From: JACKFB01 sp041389525
GTDB taxonomy: Bacteria; Myxococcota_A; UBA9042; PHBI01; JACKFB01
Direction of reading: 5' to 3'
Assembly (NCBI GenBank): GCA_041389525.1
Contig: JAWKRR010000021.1
Coordinates: forward strand, 45,379-109,378
Length of the DNA: 64,000 nt
Below are positions 8,297 to 18,628 of this stretch, in pieces. The notes beneath the pieces were generated by a model. It saw nothing but the letters and a program-made list of their open reading frames with translations, made no database searches and was not told the DNA's origin. The position numbers and the translations under genes were made by a program. Numbering within the stretch: the stretch's first letter is position 1; each line of letters opens with the position of its first letter.

Positions 8297-10444
8297 TCAG
8301 CGGCACTCTTGGGTCTTCTTGCTCGGCTTCTCCCACGTGCACGCGGCGATGCAGAAGAGGCCGGCGACGCAGCCGATGGAGTCCTCGTCACTCCCGAACC
8401 CTGTGGCGCTGGTGAGGAAGCTGATCTCGCAGTCGCCCTCCTCGTACCAGTCGCCCTCGACCCCGCACTCCGCCGCGTTCAGGCGCCAGCCCGCGGCGTT
8501 CCCGGTGGTGGGGACGCACAGCGAGAAGGTCGACAGGTCGGTCGACAGCTTGCCCTGGCACTTGCCGACCACCGACGTGAAGCGCTTCTCCGCCTTCTTG
8601 TCGCAGTTCCAGTCGAAGTTCCCCGCGACGTGCGGCTTGGTCTCCCAGGTCTCGTGGTCCGGATTCACCGAGATGTTCGCGTCGCCGTAGCAGTCGTCGT
8701 CGTTCTTCACCCATCCGTCGCCGGGCGAGCACTGCTTCGCGGTGACGTCGGGGTTGCCGAAGGTGTCCATGTCTTTGTCTTCGAAGACCTTCTGCGCTTC
8801 CTCGATGCCGTCCGGGTCGGGCTTGCCGTCGCAGTCGTTGTCGAATCCGTCGCAGCGCGTCTCGACGATCTGGTACGCGGGGTGCCCGTACTTGCAGCTC
8901 CACGCGCCGTTGGAGCAGGTCGCCGTGGTCGAGCCCGGCACCGCGCACACGCCCTGGTTCAGGCAGCCGATGGCGGCGAGGGTGTCGGAGTCCAGCGTCG
9001 AGGGCAGCTCATCCAGCGAGCCGTCGCAGTCGTTGTCGCGGTTGTCGCAGCTCGTCTCCTCCGGCTCGTAGAAGGGGCTCTCGTAGATGCAGCTCCAGGC
9101 GCCCTCGATGCAGCTCGCCGTGGTCACGTCCTTGAGGCCGCACACGCCCTCCGTCGCGCAGCCCGCCTCGGCCAGCTTCGACAGGTCGTTCTTCACCACC
9201 AGGCCGTCGTCCGGGACGCCGTCGCAGTCGTCGTCGTCCAGATTGCACAGCTCCGGCCCCGCCGCCGTGTGAGTCGAGCAGGCCAGCGCCACGGTGCTCG
9301 GAGCGCACACGACCTCGCCGCCCGCGCACACGCCGACGCCGCACGGGTCGCCAAGCACCAGCCCGGTGGTCCCGTCCAGGTCCTTGAAGGTCACCGACCC
9401 ATCGGCCTTGAAATTCTCGTCGGTGGCGCCGTCGCAGTCGTCGTCCTTGCCGTTGCAGATCTCGGTCGCGCCGGCCCCCGTGCCGTTACAGACCGCGGCC
9501 GCCCCGTCCGCCGCACAGATGATCTGCCCGGTGCCACACGCCCCCTCGCTGCAGTTCGCGCCCAGCGCCAGCTCGCCGCCGGTCTCCGACACGAAGACCT
9601 TGCTGCCGCCGGGGTTGAAATCCTCGTCGGTCTTGCCGTCGCAGTCGTCGTCCTGGCCGTTGCAGAGCTCCTCGGCCGGGGTCGCCGCGTTGCACGCGCT
9701 CAAGCCGGTCGCCGAACAGGCCCGCGTCCCCTTGCACGAACCGAACGCGTTCTCCACGAAGCAGTCGGTCGACGCCCCCGCCTCGATATGCTGCGCCGCG
9801 CAGTCGCACACGCCGCTGTCAGGCAAGCAGCGCGGCTCGCCCGCGGTGGCGGTCTCGGTGCAGCTCGCGCCCGCCGGGCACGAGTCGCCAGCCTGGCACT
9901 GGGTCGCGCAAAAAGACCCGGATCCGTCGGCCTGGGCGACGCAGCGGTTGGCGAACCCACTGGCCAGCGGGTGCCCGCAGTCGCCGTCGACGCGGCAGGG
10001 TCGGCAGTACGGTTGATGCACCCAGATGCAGATGAACTGCGGGTCGCCGCCGCCGCCCACGGCCTTGCAGGTCCAGTCCGTCGGGCACGCCGCGTCGCAC
10101 AGCTGGGTGCAGGTGCCGCCGAGGGGCCCGTCCACACACCAGCCGCTGAAGCAGTCCGAGTTCACCTCGCAGGGCGAGCCAAAGCAGCCTTCACAGTCGG
10201 CCGCGTCCGCGTCCGTGCTGTCGGGCGCGGTGTCGGCGGCGTCGAGGATCGAGACCTCCACGTCGGCCACGTCGGGCAAGCCGACCACGTCCGCGCCGAT
10301 CGCGTCGGGGACCGGCGTCGAGTCCAGCTTCACGTCCTCGCCGCCGGCGACGTCGCTCTCGCCGCAGCCCGTGAACAATCCCAAACCGGTGACGGCGACG
10401 AGCGCCAAGACGAACGGGTAAGCGAGCGACGAAAGACGCGTCAT
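8297..10444 (-). CDS. MopE-like metal-binding-motif lipoprotein
   Basis: 715 residues from ATG 10444, which has GGAGG 8 bases upstream (a TTG six bases earlier is too close to it). A lipoprotein signal ends in LGLFTGC, followed by an Asp/Val-rich linker and a Cys-rich region (DCFSGWCVDGP, CTQLCDAACP). Then come five copies of the 'putative metal-binding motif' pattern: NGQDDDCDGKTDED, NGKDDDCDGATDEN, NLDDDDCDGVPDDG, DNRDNDCDGSLDEL and DGFDNDCDGKPDPD, with a sixth degenerate copy. These repeats occur in MopE-like and many myxobacterial surface proteins; copper or calcium binding is inferred from the family. Likely surface-anchored. The C-terminal 150 residues (ending TWEKPSKKTQECR) form a separate Cys-rich domain without a known name. 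Confidence 0.85.
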   Translation of the reverse strand: MTRLSSLAYPFVLALVAVTGLGLFTGCGESDVAGGEDVKLDSTPVPDAIGADVVGLPDVADVEVSILDAADTAPDSTDADAADCEGCFGSPCEVNSDCFSGWCVDGPLGGTCTQLCDAACPTDWTCKAVGGGGDPQFICIWVHQPYCRPCRVDGDCGHPLASGFANRCVAQADGSGSFCATQCQAGDSCPAGASCTETATAGEPRCLPDSGVCDCAAQHIEAGASTDCFVENAFGSCKGTRACSATGLSACNAATPAEELCNGQDDDCDGKTDEDFNPGGSKVFVSETGGELALGANCSEGACGTGQIICAADGAAAVCNGTGAGATEICNGKDDDCDGATDENFKADGSVTFKDLDGTTGLVLGDPCGVGVCAGGEVVCAPSTVALACSTHTAAGPELCNLDDDDCDGVPDDGLVVKNDLSKLAEAGCATEGVCGLKDVTTASCIEGAWSCIYESPFYEPEETSCDNRDNDCDGSLDELPSTLDSDTLAAIGCLNQGVCAVPGSTTATCSNGAWSCKYGHPAYQIVETRCDGFDNDCDGKPDPDGIEEAQKVFEDKDMDTFGNPDVTAKQCSPGDGWVKNDDDCYGDANISVNPDHETWETKPHVAGNFDWNCDKKAEKRFTSVVGKCQGKLSTDLSTFSLCVPTTGNAAGWRLNAAECGVEGDWYEEGDCEISFLTSATGFGSDEDSIGCVAGLFCIAACTWEKPSKKTQECR

Positions 10445-10677
10445 GAGCAAGGCCTCCGGGGGAACGGGGGCGCATCATACCGCACCCGCACACTCGATTC
10501 ATCGTGGATCGTCGCAGGGATCCCGCTTCGCGAACGCCGCGGAAAATCCGAGCCACCGCCCACACTTCGAACCCGCCCGCAGCAAGCGTTCGAGCCGGGC
10601 ACGCGGGCGTCGGTGTCGCGCCTGCGAACGCCAGGAGGACGGCTGCACTGCCGCTGACGCGCCCCCGACTTCCCTCA

Positions 10678-10706
10678 TTGATCACCGCCGCCCTTCGCGC
10701 TTACCC
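10678..10706 (+). promoter_or_regulatory. Candidate sigma-70 promoter for the ZIP-permease fusion
   Basis: TTGATC, a 17-base spacer and TTACCC lie 34 bases upstream of ATG 10741. The -35 half is good and the -10 half weak. The rest of the 290-base gap (10451-10740) holds nothing else I recognise. Confidence 0.35.
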
Positions 10707-10740
10707 TGCGCCGCCGCCTCCCCCCGCTTCAGCAGGTCTG

Positions 10741-12543
10741 ATGCTGCTTCTCCTCGCGAGCCTCGCCGCACTCCTGGCCGGCCCGCTCATCGTGCGGGCC
10801 TTCGGTGCGAGCCACGCGCTGCTCTCGCTGCTGGACGCGTTCGTCATCACGTCCATCACAGGCCTCGTCTTCCTCGAGGTGCTCCCCTCTGCCTTGGTCG
10901 GCGCGGGGCTGTGGCCGGTCGCGGCCGCCGTGGTGGGGCTCTGGCTACCGCGCGGCCTCGAGCACGTCCTCGAGGGCCGCCGCACCGAGGGCCGCGGGCG
11001 GGCGCTGCTGGTGGTCGCCGCCTTGGTGGGGCTGGCGATCCACGCCATGCTCGACGGCGCCGCGCTGGCCCCCACCGCCGCTGCCCACGAGCACGGCCAC
11101 GTCCCCGGCACCGGCGACTGGGGCCTCGGCCTCAGCGTCATCCTCCACCGCATCCCGTTCGGGCTTGTCATCTGGTGGACCGTGCGCCCGCGCCACGGCG
11201 TGCTGCCGGCCGCCGGCCTGCTCGTCCTGATCGCGACGGCGACCGTCGGCGGCTACGCCCTTGGCCAGATCGGCGTCCGCGAGCTCCCCACCACGGCCCT
11301 GCTGACCTTCCAGGCCCTGGTCGCCGGCGCCCTGCTCCACATCGTCTTCGAGCACCCGGTCGACGACCCCACGGGCGAGGCCCGCAAACCCTCCGACAAC
11401 CACGTCCCCGCCGGCCTCGGCGCGCTGTCCGGTGCGGCCCTGGTCGTGGCAGTCATCCTGCTGCACGGCGACGCCCACGGCGCGGGCGAGCACGCGCACT
11501 CCGACCCCGCCGGCGCCGCCCTCGAGCTGGCCCTACGCCTCGCCCCGGCCTTGTTGCTCGGCCTGGGCCTCGTCGTGGCCGCCTCCCAGCTCCGCCCCGC
11601 CGCCGCCGCTCCCCTTCGCTTCCTGCGCGGTGCCCTGGCCGGCGCTCGCACCCTCCCCCGCCTGGCCGCCCCCGACAAAGCCCCGCCCGCCCACGCGATC
11701 GCGGCGTCCGTCCTCGGTCTCGACGTGGTCCTCGCCTCCTGGGCGGCCTTCGGCGCCGGCATGACGGCCCTCCGCGGCGGCGCCGCGGCCCTCGTCGCCC
11801 TTCTGCTCGCCGCCGTCTCGACCCGCTGGGCCGCCGCCGCCCCCGCGCCCATCGACACCGCGAACGCCCCGCCGCCCGGCACAGCCCCCACCGCGCGGGC
11901 CGCCGTCGCGCAGGCGCTGGACCGCGGCATCCCCTGGGTCGCCTTCGGCCTCCTCACCGCCGGGCTCGCCCAAGCCGCCCTCCCCGCCGACAGCCTCGCC
12001 ACCCTGAGCGCTCCCGCCAGCCTCGCCCTCGCCCTCGTCCTCGCGTGGCCCGCCTACCTGTGCGGCCTGGGACTGACCCCCATCGTCCTGGTCATGCTCG
12101 GCGCCGGATTCGCGCCAGGCGCGGCCCTCGTCATGCTGATCCTGGCCCCCGCGGCCCACCCCGCCGCGCTCGCCCACCTCGCCGCCGGGCGCCGACTTGC
12201 GCACCGCAGCATGACCGCCCTGCTCGCGCTGACCGCGGGAGTGTTGACCTACACGCTCTGGACACCGGCCATCGACCGCGCCGCACACGCCCACGAGCCC
12301 AGCCTCACCCTGCTCGCCGAGCACCCGCTGAACGCCCTGGCCCTCGCGCTCCTGCTCGCCCTGGCCGCCGCCCGCCTGCTCCAGCGTGGCCCCCGCGCCC
12401 TGCTCGCGGAGCTCACGCCCGGAGGCGGTCTGCACCGCCACCACCCCCACCTCGGAGGGGCCCGCGCACCCGCGGCGATCCTCGGCGGATTCAGCGCGTC
12501 AGACCACGACCACGGCCACGACCACCATCACCACGACCACTGA
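10741..12543 (+). CDS. ZIP-like / SO_0444-YraQ-like permease fusion with His-rich tail
   Basis: 600 residues, almost entirely hydrophobic helices. The first half resembles a divergent ZIP transporter: ITGLVFLEVLPSA, IHAMLDGAAL (helix-4 HxxxDG motif), LHRIPFGLVIW (helix-5 motif with Arg where Glu is usual) and GALLHIVFEHP. The second half resembles the SO_0444/YraQ/ArsP permease family: RGIPWVAFGLLTAGL, then WPAYLCGLGLTPIVLVMLGAG and LILAPAAHPAALAHL. The protein ends in a His/Asp tail (DHDHGHDHHHHDH), typical of zinc or nickel handling proteins. ATG 10741 is chosen because upstream codons are low-complexity and a weak AGG site precedes it. The last 53 bases overlap the convergent peroxidase gene. 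Transition-metal transport is inferred; direction and metal are unknown. Confidence 0.75.
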   Translation: MLLLLASLAALLAGPLIVRAFGASHALLSLLDAFVITSITGLVFLEVLPSALVGAGLWPVAAAVVGLWLPRGLEHVLEGRRTEGRGRALLVVAALVGLAIHAMLDGAALAPTAAAHEHGHVPGTGDWGLGLSVILHRIPFGLVIWWTVRPRHGVLPAAGLLVLIATATVGGYALGQIGVRELPTTALLTFQALVAGALLHIVFEHPVDDPTGEARKPSDNHVPAGLGALSGAALVVAVILLHGDAHGAGEHAHSDPAGAALELALRLAPALLLGLGLVVAASQLRPAAAAPLRFLRGALAGARTLPRLAAPDKAPPAHAIAASVLGLDVVLASWAAFGAGMTALRGGAAALVALLLAAVSTRWAAAAPAPIDTANAPPPGTAPTARAAVAQALDRGIPWVAFGLLTAGLAQAALPADSLATLSAPASLALALVLAWPAYLCGLGLTPIVLVMLGAGFAPGAALVMLILAPAAHPAALAHLAAGRRLAHRSMTALLALTAGVLTYTLWTPAIDRAAHAHEPSLTLLAEHPLNALALALLLALAAARLLQRGPRALLAELTPGGGLHRHHPHLGGARAPAAILGGFSASDHDHGHDHHHHDH

Positions 12544-13816
12544 GCGCGCGCAGAAACGCCGCCATCTCCGCCACCGCGGCGTCACCCGCCTCCAGCGGCT
12601 GCAGCGACTCCTCTCGGTGTCCGAAGGCCGGGACCTCGTCGAGGCGCTGATAGAAGCCCAGCGCGGCCTCCAGCGTGTCGAAGCGCCCGTCGTGCATGTA
12701 GGGGCCCGTGAGCGCCACGTCGCGGAGGCCCGGCGTCTTCATCTCGCCCAGGTTGTTGGTCGTCAGCGCCAAGAACACGAGCTTGTCGTTGTGGTCCCCC
12801 AGCGGCGCGTCGCTGAACGCCCCGAGCCCGTTGAAGGGATCGCGCTCGACCAGCGCGACGCCGTCGTAGCGACCGCGGTCGGGCGGCGAACCGGGCTCTG
12901 GCCCCAGCCCGATGTTGTGAAACTCGCGGTCTGTGAAGTTCGGCCCGCCGTGACACAGCGTGCAGCCCGCGTCGCCGAAGAAGCGCTTCATGCCCCGCTG
13001 GGCCTCGCCGTCCAGCGCACGCAGCCCCTCGGCGTCCCGCGTGGCCAGCGCCCGGGCGAAGCGGTCGAAGTCGCTGTCGCGCGAGATCAGGGTCCGCTCG
13101 TAGGCCTCCAGCGCCTTGCCCAGGTTGGCGAAGACCCCGTTGATGGCGTCCCGGTCGGCCGGGGCCATGGCCGCCCACGCGAGCGCGTCCGGGTGGCCTG
13201 GGTCGTCGGCCACCGGCCTCGCGCGCCCAGGAAAACGCTGGCTATCTCCGAGCTCGGGCAGCCCGCCGAAGAGGGCCTCGTAGGCCCCGCGCAGGGTGGC
13301 GTCGGCGAACACCAGGTGGGCGAGCTCCAGACGTGAGCCGGCCATCTCCACCTGGTTCTCGATGGGCCCCAGCGCCTGCGCCCACAGCGAGTCCGCGCGC
13401 CCGTCCCAGAAGAACCACCGATTCCACGCCGTGTTCAGCACCGTCGGCGTGTTCCGCGAGGAGAGCGCCACGCCCCGGGCTAGCTCGCGGCCGTCGGTGA
13501 ACCCGCGCTCGGGCATATGACAGGTCGCGCAGGCCACCGTGCCAGACGGGGACAGCCGCACGTCGAAGAAGAGCGCCTCGCCCAGCGCGGCCGCCTCCGC
13601 GTCGTCGGCGAGGGCGTTGGTCGGGCTGGCAGGCGGGCGCACCGGCCCATCCGTGTTCAGCCCAGCCGCGATGATCCGCGCGCGCAGCTCCGCGCTCAGC
13701 TCAACCTCGAGCGCGGCGTCCCAGGCCTGGCCCTCACAGGCGCAGACCGCCGCCAGCGCGAGCCAAGCCAGCCCCCATCGCCTCGCAGCGACCGCACCCA
13801 GCGAGCCCACGCCCAC
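12491..13816 (-). CDS. Di-heme cytochrome c peroxidase / MauG family protein
   Basis: 441 residues with an N-terminal lipoprotein-like signal (LAAVCAC). Two heme c attachment motifs are present: CATCH near residue 100 and CTLCH near residue 280. Family signatures include LGEALFFDVRLSPSGT, SSRNTPTVLNTAWN, FFWDGRADSLWAQA and MKTPGLRDVALTGPYMHDGR. The family reduces peroxide or oxidises protein side chains in the periplasm. The C-terminal tail is an odd GRGDGGRGRGRGLTR run, explained by antisense overlap with the His-rich tail of the convergent transporter gene. GTG start overlaps the stop of the upstream YtkA-like gene by one base (TAGTG), so the two are probably translationally coupled. Confidence 0.88.
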   Translation of the reverse strand: MGVGSLGAVAARRWGLAWLALAAVCACEGQAWDAALEVELSAELRARIIAAGLNTDGPVRPPASPTNALADDAEAAALGEALFFDVRLSPSGTVACATCHMPERGFTDGRELARGVALSSRNTPTVLNTAWNRWFFWDGRADSLWAQALGPIENQVEMAGSRLELAHLVFADATLRGAYEALFGGLPELGDSQRFPGRARPVADDPGHPDALAWAAMAPADRDAINGVFANLGKALEAYERTLISRDSDFDRFARALATRDAEGLRALDGEAQRGMKRFFGDAGCTLCHGGPNFTDREFHNIGLGPEPGSPPDRGRYDGVALVERDPFNGLGAFSDAPLGDHNDKLVFLALTTNNLGEMKTPGLRDVALTGPYMHDGRFDTLEAALGFYQRLDEVPAFGHREESLQPLEAGDAAVAEMAAFLRALSGRGDGGRGRGRGLTR

Positions 13817-14301
13817 TAAGCCGAGGCGGTAACGGCCCGCGCGCGCGCCGCACCGACGACGCGGCCGCCCTGCTCGGTGACCTCGACCTCGAAGACCGCG
13901 TCCTCAGCCCCGTCGCCGGTGCCGACGCGCACCACCAGGCGCCACTGGCCCGGCATGTGGAAGAGCATCCCCTCCACCACGAAGCGCCCGTCGCCCTGCG
14001 CCTCCACGGTCGGGAGCACGTTCATCCCGTGGCCGTGCAGCGGCATCGTGGCGTCGACCGACACCTCCGTGGCGACCGCCGCGCCAGCGCCCGCGCCCTC
14101 GACCGTGATGACCATGTCGAAGTGTTCGTTGAGGGGCAGCGGGTCCGGCGTGGTCTGAAAGCGCACGCTGTAGCTGCCGCCCGCGGTCATGACCGCGCCG
14201 GAGTCCTCGCCGCTGTCACAGCCGCCGGTCAGCGTGCTGACGAGCAAGACGCCGAACGCTGCGATGGCCAGGCCGCGAGAGAGGGAGTTCATGCCGCGCA
14301 T
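13816..14301 (-). CDS. FixH/YtkA-like lipoprotein
   Basis: 161 residues with a lipoprotein signal ending LTGGC. The mature part is a single beta-sandwich of the YtkA-like/FixH type: it contains ATMPLHGHGMNVLPTV and the characteristic EGMLFHMPGQWRLVVRV segment, where His/Met-rich stretches suggest copper contact. Homologues often sit beside copper or cytochrome genes, and here the next gene is a di-heme peroxidase coupled by a one-base overlap. ATG 14301 is taken; ATG 14292 is equally possible, since neither has a strong ribosome-binding site. Its 5' end lies 5 bases from the MYXO-CTERM gene, so the group is one operon. Confidence 0.78.
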   Translation of the reverse strand: MRGMNSLSRGLAIAAFGVLLVSTLTGGCDSGEDSGAVMTAGGSYSVRFQTTPDPLPLNEHFDMVITVEGAGAGAAVATEVSVDATMPLHGHGMNVLPTVEAQGDGRFVVEGMLFHMPGQWRLVVRVGTGDGAEDAVFEVEVTEQGGRVVGAARARAVTASA

Positions 14302-14306
14302 TGTGA

Positions 14307-15424
14307 TCACGCGGCGGTTCCGGGTCCAGGGCGAAGCAGGCCACGACGGGTCCACGCGACGAAAAGCGCCGCCAGCGCGGGCCCAAGACCGCCCCAGCCA
14401 CCGCCGGCGCTGCACCCGCCGCTCTCCGCGACCGCGGGCGCCTCGACCTCCGCCTCGGCCTGGCCCTCGGTCGCGTCTGGGCCGGGAGCCCCCAAATCCT
14501 CAGGCGCCGTCTCGCTAAAATCGGTGCCCGCGTCGCGCTCCGGCGCCGCCTCGGGCGCTGGCTCCGCGACCTGCTCCGGCTCGCGCACGGTCACGCCGGC
14601 GCCCGAGTAGATGGTCACCTCCTCGCCCGGCCCGGCGCGCACTACAGCGCGCAGCTCGTAGTTGCCTTCGGGCACGCCCACCGCGTCCCAGACGTGGCTG
14701 AGCCGCCACCAGCCTGCCCCCGCGTCCGGGTCGGCCTCCATGGCGGCGTCGGTGAGCAGCACGCCGCGGCTCGCGAAGCGCCGGTTCACCGTCGGGCAAT
14801 CGAGCGGGCACGGCGGGCTGTCGCAGGGTAGCGGCGGGCCGGGGTCCTCGATGATCGGGTCCAGCACGCCGTAGTCCATGGTCACCGTGGGCGCGCTCTC
14901 GGCGACCGCGCGCAGGTCCAGCGCGGCCACGTCCTCGGTGACGATCTGCGTGCGGTAGGGCGCGAAGAAGAGCGCGCCAAGGGGCAGCGGCTCGGCGTCG
15001 CGTCGCACGACGACCACGGTCGGGGCGAGGCGGTAGGCCGGGCAGAGCGGAGGGTCCACGGCCTGCGCGACGATGTGCCAGGCGCCCGTCGGGACGTCCT
15101 CCAGGGTCCAGCTCAGCGCGTTCGTGAGGTCGCTGATGGCCGCCGTGCCGAACTCGACGCCGACCAGCAGCGCGGGGTCGGGGTTGGGCGTCGCGGGGAG
15201 GCCGTCGCGCTGGTAGGAGAAGTGAAAGACGCCCGTGGGATCGATGTTTCCGTCGCGCCAGAGCAGATCGATCTCGGGCTGTGTTGGCACCGCGATGCGG
15301 AGGGGCGCGTCGAAATCGGGCAGGACGATGAAGCCGCCGATGTGGGCCGACGCGGGCAGGCCCGGCGCGCAAAGGACCGCCGCCCACAGAGCGGCCAGCG
15401 CGCAGCGGCCGGCGACCCCGACGC

Positions 15425-15428
<4 letters not shown>
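14307..15428 (-). CDS. Secreted protein with MYXO-CTERM-like tail
   Basis: 373 residues with a Sec signal peptide (AALWAAVLCAPGLPASA). The body contains two beta-rich regions (DLLWRDGNIDPTGVFHFSY; SHVWDAVGVPEGNYELRAVV) and a small Cys cluster (CDSPPCPLDC). An acidic, Pro/Ala-rich linker follows, then GGCSAGGGWGGLGPALAALF and an Arg-containing end: a Cys, Gly-rich stretch, hydrophobic helix and Arg cluster, the architecture of the MYXO-CTERM sorting signal, which directs proteins to the cell surface in myxobacteria. TTG is the only plausible start and overlaps the asnS stop as TTGA. The function is unknown; the cotranscribed YtkA-like and peroxidase genes suggest an envelope redox or metal role. 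Confidence 0.75.
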
Positions 15429-16786
<1,358 letters not shown>

Positions 16787-16852
16787 CGCTGCCTCCCACC
16801 GCGCCCACACGACGCGCCCATGTCCCGGCTGCTGCTGGCCGGGCTGCCGAAG

Positions 16853-18628
16853 CTACGTACCGCCTCCCGATGGGCCGCGCAAGACAGCGTCAGGCGGAGC
16901 GAAGGCGACCGGCAGGGCCAACTCGAAGCGGGTGCCGCCGCCGGGAAGCTCGCCCACCCGCACGCGCCCGCGGTGCTCGGTCAGGATGCGGTGGACGATG
17001 GCCAGACCCAGGCCCGTGCCTTGGGATTTGGTAGTGAAATACGGGGTAAAGAGGCGCTCGCGCACCTCGTCGGGCATCCCAGGGCCGTTGTCATCGCAGC
17101 GGATCCGCAGCTCGTCGCCTTCGATGCGCGCGGCCAGGATCACCGCGGCGCCGTCCCGCGGACCGTCGCCGCCCTGATGCGCCTCGATGGCGTTCTTCAC
17201 GAGGTTGGTCAGCGCCTGGCGCAGCTGATCGACGTCCACGCTGGCCAGCACGGCGCCGGAGCCCTCGACCTGGATGGCCACCCCCGGGTCCACATCGCGG
17301 TGGAGGCCGGCGACCTGGCGTAGAAGCTCGTGGACATCGACGCGCTCGGGGTTCGGCGTCGGCAGCCGCGCGAAGTCCCGGAACTCGGTGACGATGCGGG
17401 ACATGCGCGCCACCTCTTCCAAGATGGTGCTGGTGGACTCCTCGAAGATCTCCTCGAAGTCGGGGTGGCGGCGCTTCCAGACCTTCTGCAGGGTCTCGAT
17501 GGACATCTGGATCGGGAAGAGCGGGTTCTTGATCTCGTGGGCGATGCGGCGGGCGATCTCCTGCCAGGCCGCGACGCGCTCGCTTTGGCGAAGGCGCTCT
17601 TCGGAGTCCGAGAGGTCGCGCGTCATGCGGTTGAAGGCGCGGGCCAAGCTGGCGATCTCGTCGTTGCCGCGGGGCTCGGCGACGGCCACCTCGCGCGAGC
17701 CGCGGGCGATCTGGTCGGCGGCGGAGGCCAAGACCTCGAGCGGGCGTGAGATGCGCCGCGAGATCCACAGGCCGACCAGCAGCGCCAACAGCGCGCTGAC
17801 ACTGGCGAGGCCGGCCGAGGCGGCCCACAGGCGCGAGACGACCTCGTCGACGGCGGCGCGACTGACGTACACGCGCAGCTCGGCGCCCGTCTCCTCGCCG
17901 CCGGCGCTGAGCAAGGGCTGCGCGCCCACGCCCCACCCGGCGTCGGGGGCCTCGCCGGCAAAGGTCGCCGCGATGGGCTGACCGTCCGAGTCCACCACCG
18001 AGACCTCGGCCGCGCCGCCGCCGGCCGCCCCCGCCACGAACTCGGCCAGCAGTGCCGTGTCCAGCCGCTTGCCGCCGACCAACGCGACGCGCTCGTCGGC
18101 AGCCCGCGCGACCTGCAGCGTCCAGACGTCCTCGGCGCTCCCCGTCGCCTCGTCCTCGACGCGCTCGCGCCTGAGCACCGGCTCGCCACGCGGCGCCTGC
18201 AGCAGCCCCAGCGCCGCCGCGTCCGCCTCGGCCAGCCCGCGCCGATGCCCCATGGCCAGCACCCGCCCGCCCTGCCGCCGATCCACCAGCCGCAGCGTGT
18301 CGATGGCCGCGGCCGCCATCAGACGCTCGGCCTCGACCATCGCCTCGCGCTCGCGCTCCTGCACGCCATAGAACTTGTCGCGCTCCAGCGGCTCGAGCAG
18401 CACCTCCGCGAGCACGCTGTCATCCGCCATCCGGCCCAGCGCCACGTCCAGGTCGCGGCCCACCCGCGACACCCCCTGGCGCACCGCCTCCTCGATGGCC
18501 GCGCGGCGCCCCTCGAAGCTCTCCTGAAAGGCGTCCTCCGTGCGCTGGGTCAGCACCCACACGGAGGTCCCGAGCGGCAGCCAGGCCATGGCCAGCAGGG
18601 CCAGCGTGAGGCGACTCTGAAGCCTCAT
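16853..18628 (-). CDS. NtrY-like membrane sensor histidine kinase
   Basis: 591 residues from ATG 18628 (GGAGG upstream). One membrane helix at residues 5-27, a periplasmic sensing region of about 230 residues, a second helix (LASVSALLALLVGLWIS), a HAMP linker (LEVLASAADQIARGS), then the kinase core: H-box ARRIAHEIKNPLFPIQ, N-box NLVKNAIEA, G1 DDNGPGMP and G2 GTGLGLAIV. The HEIKNPL box and HAMP-AFNRM arrangement resemble NtrY-type kinases. Autophosphorylation on the H-box His and transfer to a response regulator are expected, but no regulator gene is next to it. Its start overlaps the stop of the solute-binding gene (ATGA), hinting that the binding protein may feed ligand information to it. 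Confidence 0.9.
   Translation of the reverse strand: MRLQSRLTLALLAMAWLPLGTSVWVLTQRTEDAFQESFEGRRAAIEEAVRQGVSRVGRDLDVALGRMADDSVLAEVLLEPLERDKFYGVQEREREAMVEAERLMAAAAIDTLRLVDRRQGGRVLAMGHRRGLAEADAAALGLLQAPRGEPVLRRERVEDEATGSAEDVWTLQVARAADERVALVGGKRLDTALLAEFVAGAAGGGAAEVSVVDSDGQPIAATFAGEAPDAGWGVGAQPLLSAGGEETGAELRVYVSRAAVDEVVSRLWAASAGLASVSALLALLVGLWISRRISRPLEVLASAADQIARGSREVAVAEPRGNDEIASLARAFNRMTRDLSDSEERLRQSERVAAWQEIARRIAHEIKNPLFPIQMSIETLQKVWKRRHPDFEEIFEESTSTILEEVARMSRIVTEFRDFARLPTPNPERVDVHELLRQVAGLHRDVDPGVAIQVEGSGAVLASVDVDQLRQALTNLVKNAIEAHQGGDGPRDGAAVILAARIEGDELRIRCDDNGPGMPDEVRERLFTPYFTTKSQGTGLGLAIVHRILTEHRGRVRVGELPGGGTRFELALPVAFAPPDAVLRGPSGGGT

Noticed and set aside
8309..10657. Plus-strand open frame opposite the MopE-like gene
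   Set aside because: Same reason; the minus-strand frame has a signal peptide and repeated motifs.
10504..10740. N-terminal extension of the ZIP-permease fusion
   Set aside because: The added residues are Arg/Ala/Pro-rich without a helix pattern, while ATG 10741 begins the first membrane helix and follows a promoter-like pair.
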